Assembly (NCBI RefSeq): GCF_003259315.1
Contig: NZ_QLLT01000020.1
Coordinates: 1 to 64,000, forward strand
Direction: 5' to 3'
From: Kitasatospora sp. SolWspMP-SS2h
Lineage (GTDB): Bacteria; Actinomycetota; Actinomycetes; Streptomycetales; Streptomycetaceae
DNA length: 64,000 nt
Shown: piece by piece, positions 7,574 to 15,724 of the stretch
How positions within the stretch are numbered: the stretch's first letter is position 1
Layout: each line of letters opens with the position of its first letter
The notes under the pieces: generated by a model
Database searches by the model: none
Told to the model about the DNA's origin: nothing
Seen by the model: only the letters and a program-made list of their open reading frames with translations
Translations under genes and position numbers: made by a program

Positions 7574-10138
7574 TCAGTCGGTCTTGATGCTGGTCAGGAT
7601 GTCCATCCGGGCGGCCCGGCGGGCCGGCCAGAGGGCGGCGACCATGCCGACCAGGGCGGCGAGGGCGAGGAAGAGCAGCACGCTGCCGTACGGGATCACG
7701 GTGGTCAGTCCCTTCAGTTCGGAGGCCAGGGTCCGGGTCGCGGCCCAGGCGAGGAAGCAGCCGAGCAGGACGCCCACGAAGGCGCCGAAGACCGAGATCA
7801 CCACGGACTCCAGGCGGATCATCCGCTTGATGCCGCGCCGCTCCAGGCCGATCGCCCGCAGCATGCCGATCTCGCGCTTGCGCTCGAACACCGACATGGC
7901 GAGCGTGTTGACCACGCCGAGGACGGCGACGACCACCGCCATGCCGAGCAGGCCGTACATCAGGTTGAGCATGGTCGAGATGATCCGGCTGAACTCGTCG
8001 ACCATGTCCTTCATGGTCCGGACCTCCATCACCGGGTTGCGGCCGGTGGCGTCCTTGATCGACTGCTTCAGCGCGTCGGTCGGGCCGTCGACGCCCTTCA
8101 CCAGGATCTGCTGGACCAGCGGGTCGGGGTCGTAGCGCTCGACCAGCTGGTTGGGGGCCAGCACCGGGGAGACCCCGTCGTTGCGCTCGAAGATGCCGCC
8201 GACGGTGAGCGTCACGGCCTGGCCCTCCGGGGCGGTGGCCGACAGGGTGGAGCCGACCGCGAGGTGGTGGGTGGCGGCGAACTCGTCGTTGACCAGCACC
8301 TGGCCCTGCTTGAGCGCCCCGGTGGAGCCGGAGGCCATGGTCAGGCTGACCAACTGGTCGAAGGCGTCGGCGTCGTAGCCCTCGATCGCCTTGGCCTGGT
8401 CGGAGCCGTCCAGCCGCCACCAGACGTTGTCGACCCGGCTGACCGCCCGGACGCCCTTCGCCCCGGCCACCAGCCCAGTCAGCTCGGGGGACAGCTGGCG
8501 GCCGTTGGCCATGGCGACCACGTAGTCGGCCCTCATCGACCCGGCGACCATCGAGGTGACGGCGCTGGTGACCGAGTTGCCGATCACGGTCAGCGCGGTG
8601 ACCAGGGTCAGGCCGATGGTCAGCGCGGCCGCGGTGCTGGCGGTGCGCCGCGGGTTGCGCACCGCGTTCAGCCGGGCCAGCTTGCCGGGGGTGCCGAACA
8701 GCCGGGCCAGCACCGGGCCGACCAGCGCGATCACCGGCCGCGACAGCAGCGGCAGCAGCACGAACACGCCGATCAGGGTGACCGGGGCGCCGAGCTCCAG
8801 CAGGTGCTGGGCGCCCGAGCCGCTGCCGTTCGCACCGGCCAGGATCAGGCCCAGCCCGGCGCCGGCCAGCAGCACCCCGATCGTGTTGCGGATCAGCAGG
8901 CCGCGCTGGGTGCCGGGCTGCTCGCCGCTGCTCATCGCCGCCACCGGGGGGATGCGGGAGGCCCGGACGGCCGGCAGCAGCGCCGACAGCACGGTGACCA
9001 CCACGCCGACCACCAGGGTGGCGACCACCGTCGCCGGGGCGACCACCAGCGAGCCGGTGGGCATGCCCTCGTCGAAGGCGTGCAGCAGGGACTGCAGGCC
9101 CGCGCCGATGCCGATGCCCGCGAGCAGGCCGCCGGCCGAGGCGGCCAGGCCGATCGCCAGCGCCTCCACCAGCACCGACCTGGTGACCTGGCCGCGGCTG
9201 GCGCCGACCGCCCGCAGCAGCGCCAGCTCCCGGAGACGCTGGGCGATCAGCATGGTGAAGGTGTTGACGATGATGAAGACGCCGACGAACAGCGAGATGC
9301 CCGCGAACACCAGCAGCATGGTCTTGGTGTTGCTGACCGAGTCGGCGACCATCCGGGTCTGCTCGTCCTTGAGCTCCTGGCCGGTCCGCAGCTCGACGCC
9401 GTCGGTGCCGGTCTCCGCCCGGGCCCGCTCCAGCAGCGCCTGCTCGGAGGTGCCGGCCCCGGCGGTGAGCACCACCGAGCTGAACCGGCCCGGCTCCAGC
9501 AGCTCCCGCTGGGCGGTGGCGGTGTCCATCAGCACCAGGGTGCCGCCGGAGGTGACCTGCGGGTCGTCGGTGGTGAAGACGCCGGTCAGCACGGCGTCCC
9601 GGGCGGCGCCGTTGCCGGCCACCCGGACGGTGTCGCCGAGGTGGTAGCCGGCCTTGTCGGCGGCCTGCCGGTTCAGCGCGATCTCGCCCTCGGCGCGCGG
9701 GCCGCGGCCCTCGGCCATCGGGTAGCGGGTGTCCGCGCCGGAGGCGTCCGGGACGAAGTTGGCGCCGCGGGCGCCCCAGACCTGGCCGACCAGGTCGCCC
9801 TTCTTGTCGGCGACGCCGGTGAAGCCGGAGACCACGCCGCGGGCCCGCTCGGCGCCGGGCAGCGCGGCCAGCTGCCGGACGGTGTCCTGGGTCAGCGAGT
9901 TCCGCTCCGGCCGCGGGGCGTCGCCGTCGGCGGGGCCGCCGTCGTCCGCGCCGGTGGCGGAGACCAGCACCGAGACGTCCGAGAAGCTGGTGGAGTAGCT
10001 GTTGCGCATGGCCTGGCCCATGGTGTCGGAGAAGACCAGGGTGCCGGCCACGAAGGCGGTGCCCAGCAGCACGGCCAGTACCGTCATCAGGAGTCGGCCC
10101 TTGTGGGCCAGCACGTTGCGCAGTGCGGTGCGATACAT
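7574..10138 (-). CDS. ABC transporter permease, FtsX/MacB family (two FtsX domains)
   Basis: 854 residues. It has an N-terminal TM helix, a large extracellular MacB-like periplasmic-core domain (roughly residues 40-250), an FtsX block of three TM helices (VFAGISLFVGVFIIVNTFTM and following), a central TM pair, a second extracellular domain and a terminal FtsX block (YGLLGMAVVVAVLGVVNTLA and following). This is the actinobacterial duplicated permease type used in lipoprotein/antimicrobial export or mechanotransmission rather than import. It lies 73 bases downstream of its ATPase gene. Confidence 0.92.
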   Translation of the reverse strand: MYRTALRNVLAHKGRLLMTVLAVLLGTAFVAGTLVFSDTMGQAMRNSYSTSFSDVSVLVSATGADDGGPADGDAPRPERNSLTQDTVRQLAALPGAERARGVVSGFTGVADKKGDLVGQVWGARGANFVPDASGADTRYPMAEGRGPRAEGEIALNRQAADKAGYHLGDTVRVAGNGAARDAVLTGVFTTDDPQVTSGGTLVLMDTATAQRELLEPGRFSSVVLTAGAGTSEQALLERARAETGTDGVELRTGQELKDEQTRMVADSVSNTKTMLLVFAGISLFVGVFIIVNTFTMLIAQRLRELALLRAVGASRGQVTRSVLVEALAIGLAASAGGLLAGIGIGAGLQSLLHAFDEGMPTGSLVVAPATVVATLVVGVVVTVLSALLPAVRASRIPPVAAMSSGEQPGTQRGLLIRNTIGVLLAGAGLGLILAGANGSGSGAQHLLELGAPVTLIGVFVLLPLLSRPVIALVGPVLARLFGTPGKLARLNAVRNPRRTASTAAALTIGLTLVTALTVIGNSVTSAVTSMVAGSMRADYVVAMANGRQLSPELTGLVAGAKGVRAVSRVDNVWWRLDGSDQAKAIEGYDADAFDQLVSLTMASGSTGALKQGQVLVNDEFAATHHLAVGSTLSATAPEGQAVTLTVGGIFERNDGVSPVLAPNQLVERYDPDPLVQQILVKGVDGPTDALKQSIKDATGRNPVMEVRTMKDMVDEFSRIISTMLNLMYGLLGMAVVVAVLGVVNTLAMSVFERKREIGMLRAIGLERRGIKRMIRLESVVISVFGAFVGVLLGCFLAWAATRTLASELKGLTTVIPYGSVLLFLALAALVGMVAALWPARRAARMDILTSIKTD

Positions 10139-10181
10139 GGGGGTCAGTCCTGGGGAGAGGGGTGCGGTCGGTTCGACGGGG

Positions 10182-10208
10182 GCTGACGCGGCGGACGCGG
10201 CTGACGCG
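10182..10208. repeat. 9-bp tandem repeat between ABC genes
   Basis: Three adjacent units GCTGACGCG, GCGGACGCG, GCTGACGCG lie immediately beyond the ATPase stop codon and before the permease gene. One of several short tandem arrays located at gene ends in this window. Confidence 0.8.
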
Positions 10209-10211
10209 GGG

Positions 10212-10985
10212 TCAGCTGGTGCGGCCCTTGGCGTCGAAGCGGCGCATCCGGTCCAGGACGGTGTCGGCCGTCGGCCCGAACAGCTCGTCGACGATCCGGC
10301 CGTCGGCCAGGAACACCACCCGGTCCGCGTACGAGGCGGCCACCGGGTCGTGCGTCACCATCACCACGGTCTGGCCGAGTTCGCGCACCGAGTTGCGCAG
10401 GAAGGAGAGGATCTCCGCGCCGGAGCGGGAGTCCAGGTTGCCGGTGGGCTCGTCGGCGAAGACGATCTCCGGCTTGGAGGCCAGCGCCCGGGCGCACGCC
10501 ACCCGCTGCTGCTGGCCGCCGGAGAGCTGGGCCGGGCGGTGCGAGAGCCGGCCGGACAGGCCGACCGTCTCCACCACCCGGTCCAGCCAGGCCCGGTCGA
10601 CCTTGCGGCCCGCGATGTCCATCGGCAGCGTGATGTTCTCCAGCGCGGTCAGCGTGGGCAGCAGGTTGAACGCCTGGAAGACGAAGCCGATCTTGTCCCG
10701 GCGGAGCTTGGTCAGCTGCTTGTCCCGCAGCCCGACCAGCTCGGTCTCGCCGATCGTGGCCGACCCCGAGGTGACCTCGTCCAGCCCCGCCATGCAGTGC
10801 ATCAGCGTCGACTTGCCGGAGCCGGACGGCCCCATGATCGCGGTGAACTCGCCCCGCCCGAAGGAGACCGAGACGTCGTCCAGTGCCACGACGCGGGTCT
10901 CGCCCTCGCCGTAGACCTTGTTCAGACCGGTGGCGCGGGCCGCCGCCAGGCCGGTGTGGGCTGCGTACGCGGTCGAGGTGCTCAC
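10212..10985 (-). CDS. ABC transporter ATP-binding protein (MacB/LolD class)
   Basis: 257 residues. Walker A GPSGSGKST, Q-loop region FVFQAFNLLPTL, signature LSGGQQQR, Walker B IVFADEPTGNLD and the switch His in VMVTHDP are all present. It powers the FtsX-type permease encoded next in the same operon. The GTG at 10985 follows AGGAGT; this start leaves a ~15-residue N-terminal tail before the canonical start of the domain. Confidence 0.94.
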   Translation of the reverse strand: MSTSTAYAAHTGLAAARATGLNKVYGEGETRVVALDDVSVSFGRGEFTAIMGPSGSGKSTLMHCMAGLDEVTSGSATIGETELVGLRDKQLTKLRRDKIGFVFQAFNLLPTLTALENITLPMDIAGRKVDRAWLDRVVETVGLSGRLSHRPAQLSGGQQQRVACARALASKPEIVFADEPTGNLDSRSGAEILSFLRNSVRELGQTVVMVTHDPVAASYADRVVFLADGRIVDELFGPTADTVLDRMRRFDAKGRTS

Positions 10986-11334
10986 GGTGGGGACTCCTGT
11001 CCGGAGGGTCGGGGTTCGTCACGGCGCGACCGGACGGGAAGGCTCTCCGACCGCTACCCCATCCTCACCGCCGCCCGGGCCCGCCCACGTCGCTCCGTCG
11101 AACGGTTGCCCCACCGCCGCCAGGCGTACGGCCCCTCCCGCCGTCTCCTCCTGCGGGATGACCCCTCCCCCGGACTCCGCCCGGGGCCCGGGTGGCCGAG
11201 AACAGCCGAAGCGTGGCCGAAACGGCGGACGCTTCGTCAGATGGCATGGAAGCATGACAACTTCCGTCCCGGGAAATATGCGAAACACTCGCCCGGCCGA
11301 CTAGGCTCAGTGACTGAGTTCGCCGCGCTCCCAG
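10986..11334. other. Intergenic region: divergent promoters of the ABC operon and bldA tRNA
   Basis: I see no convincing gene here. For rightward transcription a weak -35/-10 pair ATGACA (11254-11259) and TATGCG (11277-11282), spacing 17, lies about 50 bases before the tRNA, and TAGGCT (11302-11307) is an alternative -10. A perfect 13-base inverted repeat CTCAGTGACTGAG (11306-11318) sits 16 bases upstream of the tRNA 5' end and overlaps that second -10. Promoter assignments are tentative. Confidence 0.4.
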
Positions 11335-11416
11335 GCCCAGATGGTGGAACGCAGACACGGGCAGCTTAAAACTGCTTGGCCGTGAGGCCGTGCCGGTTCG
11401 AGTCCGGCTCTGGGCA
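11335..11416 (+). tRNA. bldA: tRNA-Leu(UAA), the bldA-type tRNA
   Basis: The acceptor stem GCCCAGA / TCTGGGC, discriminator A, long variable arm (class II tRNA) and GGTTCGAGTCC T-arm define a leucine tRNA. The anticodon loop CTTAAAA on stem GGCAG/CTGCT gives anticodon UAA, which reads the rare codon UUA. In streptomycetes this is the only UUA-reading tRNA; loss (bldA) blocks aerial development and many antibiotic pathways. No CCA is encoded. On reading the called genes I noticed no in-frame TTA codon in this window, so its targets are elsewhere. Confidence 0.96.
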
Positions 11417-11507
11417 CTCTCCTGCCCACCCTCGGTGACCTGGGGTGATGGCCCGGTCACGGGCCCCCGGGCCGGGGTGGCGGCCCGGCCACGGGCCCCG
11501 GAACGCC

Positions 11508-11543
11508 CGAAGGCCCCCACCCGGTGGAGGGTGGGGGCCTTCG
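11508..11543 (+). terminator. Terminator downstream of the bldA tRNA
   Basis: A 15-bp perfect stem CGAAGGCCCCCACCC / GGGTGGGGGCCTTCG with loop GGTGGA, about 90 bases after the tRNA. Confidence 0.88.
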
Positions 11544-11641
11544 CGTCACCGATGTGCTTACTCCGCCCGGTGGCGGGGCCGGCTGAGCACCACGGAGGTC
11601 GTGGTCCGGCGGCGCTGCCGGGCGGAGGGCCTCCGACTCGA

Positions 11642-11659
11642 ACCCGACCTGTGTCGGGT
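11642..11659 (-). terminator. Short hairpin after ndh
   Basis: A 7-bp stem ACCCGAC / GTCGGGT with loop CTGT, immediately beyond the ndh stop codon. Weak by itself; a second imperfect hairpin (CACCACG / CGTGGT around 11590-11605) follows. Confidence 0.5.
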
Positions 11660-11667
11660 CTGGTCGC

Positions 11668-13035
11668 TTACTTGCTCGCGGCGAGCTCCTTGGCGGGCTC
11701 GGCCGCGGCGGCGGGCTTCGGCGCGGGGGCGGTCGCCTCCTGGAAGGCGTCGAAGGGCTTCTCCATCTCGGAGAGGCCGACCGTCTCGCGCTTGAGGAAC
11801 ATCGCCAGGGTCCAGTCGGTGAAGACCCGGATCTTGCGGTTCATGGTCGGGACCATCGCGCCGTGGTAGCCGCGGTGGAACCACCAGGCCAGGCGGCCCT
11901 TGAGCTTGACCTTGCCGAACAGGATCGCCACGCCCTTGTGCAGGCCGAGGCCGGCCACCGCGCCGAGGTTCTTGTGCTTGTACTCGGCCTGCGGGAAGCC
12001 GCGCATGCCCGCGATGACGTTGTCGCCGAGGACGGCGGCCTGGCGGACCGCGTGCTGCGCGTTCGGCGGGCACCAGGCGCCCTCACCGGCGGCCAGGTCG
12101 GGGACCTGCGCGTTGTCGCCGGCCGCCCAGACGTAGTCGAAGCCCTGGACCTGGAGGGTCGCCGCGGTGTCCACGTGGCCGCGCGGGCCGAGCGGGAGGC
12201 CGAAGCGGTTGACGACCGGGTTGGGCTTGACGCCGGCGGTCCACACGATGGTGGAGGCGTCGAACTCCATGCCGTTCTTCAGCACCACGTGCTGGTCGAC
12301 GCAGGAGTCCATCGAGGTCTCGATGTAGACCTCGATGTTGCGCTCCTCCAGCCGGCCCTTGGTCCACAGACCCAGGTCGGGGCCCATCTCGGGGAGGATG
12401 CGGTTGGCCGCCTCCACCACGACGAAGCGCATGTCGTCCCGGCTGACGGTCTTGTAGATCTTGGCGGCGTCGCGCGCCATGTCCTCGATCTCGGCGACGG
12501 TCTCGATGCCGGCGAAGCCACCGCCGATGACCACGAAGGTCAGGGCCTTGCGCCGGACGTCCTCGTCCGTGGTGGACTCGGCCTTGTCGAGCTGCGCCAT
12601 GACGTGGTTGCGGAGGCTGATCGCCTCCTCGACCGTCTTCATGCCGATGCCGTGCTCCGCCAGGCCCGGGATCGGGAAGGTCCGGGAGACCGAGCCGGTC
12701 GCGACGACCAGGTACTCGAAGGGCAGTTCGTAGGAGTCGCCCGCCGCGGGCTGGATGGTGGCGACCTTGCGGGCGTGGTCCACCTCGGTCACGTGACCGG
12801 TGAGCACCTCCGCCTTCTTGAGGGCGCTGCGCAGCGGCGCGACGAGGTTGCGGGGCGCGACGTTGCCGCCGGCCGCCTCGGGAAGGAAGGGCAGGTACGT
12901 CATGTACGACCGCGGGTCGACGACCGTGACGGTCGCTTCGCCGTAGCGCATCTTTTTGAGGATGCGCATCGCGGCATACAGGCCGACGTAACCACCGCCG
13001 ACAATGAGGATGCGAGGACGCTCCGTGGTGCTCAT
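11668..13035 (-). CDS. ndh: Type II NADH dehydrogenase (NDH-2)
   Basis: 455 residues. It is a membrane-associated flavoprotein that oxidises NADH and reduces menaquinone without proton pumping. There are two Rossmann motifs: FAD-binding IVGGGYVGLYAA near the N-terminus and NADH-binding VVIGGGFAGIETVAE at ~170. The FAD-interacting AAGDNAQVPD and the quinone-pocket region NAQHAVRQA are present, and the C-terminal hydrophobic/basic segment fits membrane attachment. The Ala/Pro-rich tail of ~25 residues is variable. The ATG at 13035 has only a weak ribosome site. A Rex-like operator lies 35-52 bases upstream, suggesting repression when NADH/NAD+ is low. Confidence 0.93.
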   Translation of the reverse strand: MSTTERPRILIVGGGYVGLYAAMRILKKMRYGEATVTVVDPRSYMTYLPFLPEAAGGNVAPRNLVAPLRSALKKAEVLTGHVTEVDHARKVATIQPAAGDSYELPFEYLVVATGSVSRTFPIPGLAEHGIGMKTVEEAISLRNHVMAQLDKAESTTDEDVRRKALTFVVIGGGFAGIETVAEIEDMARDAAKIYKTVSRDDMRFVVVEAANRILPEMGPDLGLWTKGRLEERNIEVYIETSMDSCVDQHVVLKNGMEFDASTIVWTAGVKPNPVVNRFGLPLGPRGHVDTAATLQVQGFDYVWAAGDNAQVPDLAAGEGAWCPPNAQHAVRQAAVLGDNVIAGMRGFPQAEYKHKNLGAVAGLGLHKGVAILFGKVKLKGRLAWWFHRGYHGAMVPTMNRKIRVFTDWTLAMFLKRETVGLSEMEKPFDAFQEATAPAPKPAAAAEPAKELAASK

Positions 13036-13069
13036 ATCCGAAAGTATCCACCCCCGCCTGACGGAGCAT

Positions 13070-13087
13070 TCGTGAGGCCCGTCACAA
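13070..13087 (-). promoter_or_regulatory. Rex-type redox operator upstream of ndh
   Basis: TCGTGAGGCCCGTCACAA matches the streptomycete Rex consensus TTGTGA-N6-TCACAA with one mismatch (C for T at the second base). Rex is an NADH-sensing repressor of respiratory genes, and this position, just upstream of the ndh coding region, is where such an operator would act. The assignment is by motif and context only. Confidence 0.72.
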
Positions 13088-13505
13088 GCTCCTGGACACC
13101 TCGTGCTACACTACGCGCCCGCATTTCGACCCCCGGCGGGCCGTTCCGGGCCCGCCGACCGCCCTCCGCGACCGGCCCGGCACTCAGTGCCGCGCTGAGC
13201 AGCAACGATCCCCGTGCCGTGCGGGTTCCCGAGCGGGGTTTCGATTTCTCCGGGATGAACGGCAGGTTGCCTGCGATCCCATGCGCGAGCCGCCGACGGC
13301 GCCTTCGGTCCCACATTTCGGACGGAGCGGACAGCCAGGTGCGACGAAAGGCTGGATTGCCATGTGAAGAAATTCACGAAGCTTCTCCGGGCGACACGCC
13401 GCGGGCCCCCCGGGAACCCCCCGGAGGGCCCCGGGCGGGGCCCGGAAGGCCCTTGCGGGGGCCGGCCGGGACCGCCCCCGGGTGTCATGGCGGGGTCGGG
13501 CGGGG
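13088..13505. other. Intergenic region between ppx and ndh
   Basis: No supported gene. It contains TACACT at 13107-13112 (possible -10 on the forward strand), a moderately AT-rich patch near 13340-13385 with the inverted repeat GTGAA / TTCAC, and from 13400 a block of GC palindromes including CCGGGC-GGG-GCCCGG (13431-13445) that probably terminates the leftward ppx transcript. A forward open frame starting GTG AAG AAA TTC at 13364 quickly becomes Pro/Gly/Arg-rich and is not accepted. Confidence 0.4.
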
Positions 13506-14441
13506 TCAGGCGATCGACCAGGCGATCCCGTCGAGGATGTCGTGCTCGGAGACCAGCAGTTCGGCGGCCCCGGTGCGCTCCATGATCTCCAGCAGGACCA
13601 GCGCGCCCGCCGCGATCACGTCCACCCGGCCGGGGTGCATGACCGGGACGGCGGCCCGCTCGGCGTGCGAGGAGTGCAGCAGCCACCGGGCGGTCTCCCG
13701 CACCCGGGCGACGTCCAGCACCGCGTGGTGGATCCGCTCGGAGTCGTAGCCGGGCAGTTCCAGGGCGATCCCGGCCACGGTGGTGACGGTGCCGGCCAGG
13801 CCGACCAGGGTGGCGCCGGAGTCCAGCGGGACGGCCTCGGCGACGGTGTCCAGCGCGGCCCGGATGTCGGCCCGGGCGGCCTCGATCTGCGCCTCGGTGG
13901 GCCGCCCGCCCGCGAAGTGACGCTCCGTCATCCGGACGCAGCCGATGTCCGTCGAGTACCCGGCCCGCACGTCCTGCTCGCCGAGCACGAACTCGGTGGA
14001 GCCGCCGCCCAGGTCGAACACCAGGTAGGGCGGGCGGTGCGGGCCGCCGAGCAGTTCGCGGGTGGCGCCGGTGAAGGAGAGCCGGGCCTCCTCGTCGCCG
14101 CTGACCACGCTCGGCTCGACGCCCAGGATCTCCTTGACCCCGGCGGTGAACTCGGCGGCGTTCTCGGCGTCCCGGGAGGCGGAGGTGGCGACCATCCGGA
14201 CCCGCTCCGGGGCGACCCCGTGCGCGGCGATGACCTCGGCGTACTCGCGGCAGGCGGCGAAGGTGCGGGCCAGCGCCTCGGGGTGCAGCCGGCCGGTGCG
14301 GTCGACGTCCTGGCCGAGCCGGACGATCAGCATCCGCCGGTCCAGGTCGGTGATCGCGCCGGTCTCCGGGTCGAGGTCGGCGATCAGCAGGCGGATCGAG
14401 TTGGTGCCGCAGTCGATCGCGGCGACCCGGGTCGGGCTCAC
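13506..14441 (-). CDS. ppx: Exopolyphosphatase/guanosine pentaphosphatase (Ppx/GppA)
   Basis: 311 residues, an actin-like ATPase fold member. Phosphate-loop motifs AAIDCGTNSIRLLIAD (start) and FDLGGGSTEFVLG (~140) are intact, as are the acidic residues EEARLSFTG. It is the short, two-domain actinobacterial form without the C-terminal HD domain. It hydrolyses polyphosphate or pppGpp. The GTG start (14441) overlaps the stop codon of the upstream DUF501 gene by 4 bases (GTGA), indicating translational coupling. Confidence 0.92.
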   Translation of the reverse strand: MSPTRVAAIDCGTNSIRLLIADLDPETGAITDLDRRMLIVRLGQDVDRTGRLHPEALARTFAACREYAEVIAAHGVAPERVRMVATSASRDAENAAEFTAGVKEILGVEPSVVSGDEEARLSFTGATRELLGGPHRPPYLVFDLGGGSTEFVLGEQDVRAGYSTDIGCVRMTERHFAGGRPTEAQIEAARADIRAALDTVAEAVPLDSGATLVGLAGTVTTVAGIALELPGYDSERIHHAVLDVARVRETARWLLHSSHAERAAVPVMHPGRVDVIAAGALVLLEIMERTGAAELLVSEHDILDGIAWSIA

Positions 14442-15103
14442 GACTCGTCCTCCGGCCCGGCCCCGGCGGCCTTGCGGGCGGCCCGCTCGGCACTCAGTGC
14501 CTCCTTGGCGGCGATCACCGCGTCGTGGTCCTGGTCCCCGGCCCTGGCCCGGTTGCGGGCGACCCGCTCGCCGGCCGCCTCGACCTCGGCGTCGCTGACG
14601 CACGGGCCCTTGGCCCACCACGGCTCCAGCATCCCGATCGCCTCGTCGCCGAGCGGGTTGACGCCCTCCCCGGCGGCCAGCGAGTGCCCGACCAGCACGT
14701 GCAGGCACTTGACCCGGTCGGGCATGCCGCCGGCGCTGGGGAAGCCCTCCAGCACCTCGACGGCGTCCCGGCGGGCGATGTAGTCCTCGTGCGCCGCGCG
14801 GTAGGCGGCGGCCAGCTCCGGGTCCTCGGCGAGCCGGGCGGTCTGCTCCTTCATCACGCCGTCCGCCTCCAGGGTGCCGATCAGCGAGGCGGCCCGGGGG
14901 CAGGTCAGGTAGTAGAACGTCGGGAACGGCGTGCCGTCGGGCAGCCGGGGCGCGGTCTCCACCACGTCCGGGTTGCCGCACGGGCAGCGGTGGGCGACGC
15001 CGCGCAGCCCGCGCGGGACCCGGCCGAGCTGGGCGGCGATGGCGGCGACGTCGCGGTCGGACACCTCGGGGGCGTCGGACGCGGGAGGGTTCTGGTTGCT
15101 CAT
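14438..15103 (-). CDS. DUF501 family protein
   Basis: 221 residues. It has the conserved DUF501 core: RCPCGNPDVVETAPRL, the cysteine in FYYLTCPRA, and DRVKCLHVLVGHSLAAGEG followed by NPLGDEAIGMLEPWW. Conserved Cys and His residues suggest metal binding. The function is unknown, but the gene is regularly found between divIC and ppx in actinobacteria, as here. The C-terminal ~35 residues are charged and variable. The ATG at 15103 lacks a strong ribosome site. Confidence 0.9.
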   Translation of the reverse strand: MSNQNPPASDAPEVSDRDVAAIAAQLGRVPRGLRGVAHRCPCGNPDVVETAPRLPDGTPFPTFYYLTCPRAASLIGTLEADGVMKEQTARLAEDPELAAAYRAAHEDYIARRDAVEVLEGFPSAGGMPDRVKCLHVLVGHSLAAGEGVNPLGDEAIGMLEPWWAKGPCVSDAEVEAAGERVARNRARAGDQDHDAVIAAKEALSAERAARKAAGAGPEDES

Positions 15104-15180
15104 CAGGTCAGGAGTCTGTTCGTCCGAGGGGGCGGGGTGGGCAGGGGGCGGCAAGGGGTGACGAGGGGCGGGCGGGGGCT

Positions 15181-15627
15181 TCAGGGGGCCGGCCGCGGTG
15201 CGGGCGCCGCGTCGGCGGCGTCGGCGGCGTCCACCGAGTCCCAGAGCGCGGCGTACCAGGGTTTGACGGCCTTCGGCCGGCCGGCCGCGGCGTCCGTCGA
15301 GGAGGGCTTGGCGCCGGGCGCGGGCGGCGGGGAGACCGAGACGAACGGGGTCTCGCCGGGCAGCGCGTAGTGCAGCCGCTCGCGGGCCTGCGCCTTGACG
15401 TACTCCGGGTCCTGCCAGCGGGCCTTCTCCCGGCGCAGCTCGTCGACCTGCCGGCGGGCGTGCTCGGCCTTGGCCCGCTGGTCGGCGATCTCGCCGCGCT
15501 GGGCGATGTACTGCCGGGCGGGGTAGGCCAGTATCGCCACCAGCGAGCAGAGCACGAGCACCAGCACGGTGGCCCGGCTGGTGAAGCGCGGTCGCGCCGC
15601 CAACCCGGGAATCCTCCACTTGGCCAT
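15181..15627 (-). CDS. divIC: Septum formation initiator (FtsB/DivIC family)
   Basis: 148 residues, a single-pass membrane protein of the divisome. A short basic N-terminus is followed by TM residues ~21-40 (ATVLVLVLCSLVAILAY), then a heptad-like coiled coil (QRGEIADQRAKAEHARRQVDELRREK) and the family motif WQDPEYVKAQARERLHYALPGE. The C-terminal tail is Pro/Ala-rich with a DAADAADAA repeat. The ATG at 15627 follows AGGAGG at proper spacing, so I prefer it to 15648. In operon order it follows eno. Confidence 0.92.
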   Translation of the reverse strand: MAKWRIPGLAARPRFTSRATVLVLVLCSLVAILAYPARQYIAQRGEIADQRAKAEHARRQVDELRREKARWQDPEYVKAQARERLHYALPGETPFVSVSPPPAPGAKPSSTDAAAGRPKAVKPWYAALWDSVDAADAADAAPAPRPAP

Positions 15628-15724
15628 CTGCTCACCCCTCCTGCGCATGCCGGTGCCCCGGCCCCCACCCTACGCGGTGGGAGCCGGGGCACCGGTCACA
15701 ACAGGCGTCCGCCCGTCGCGGGGT

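Noticed and set aside
11019..11288. 89-residue reverse-strand open frame upstream of the ABC ATPase
   Set aside because: No ribosome site and no typical codon pattern; the region is more plausibly promoters and leader for the ABC operon and bldA.
13364..13585. Small forward open frame beginning with a KKFTK-like peptide upstream of ppx
   Set aside because: Rapidly turns into Pro/Gly/Arg-rich sequence, lacks a proper ribosome site, and overlaps the 3' end of ppx.
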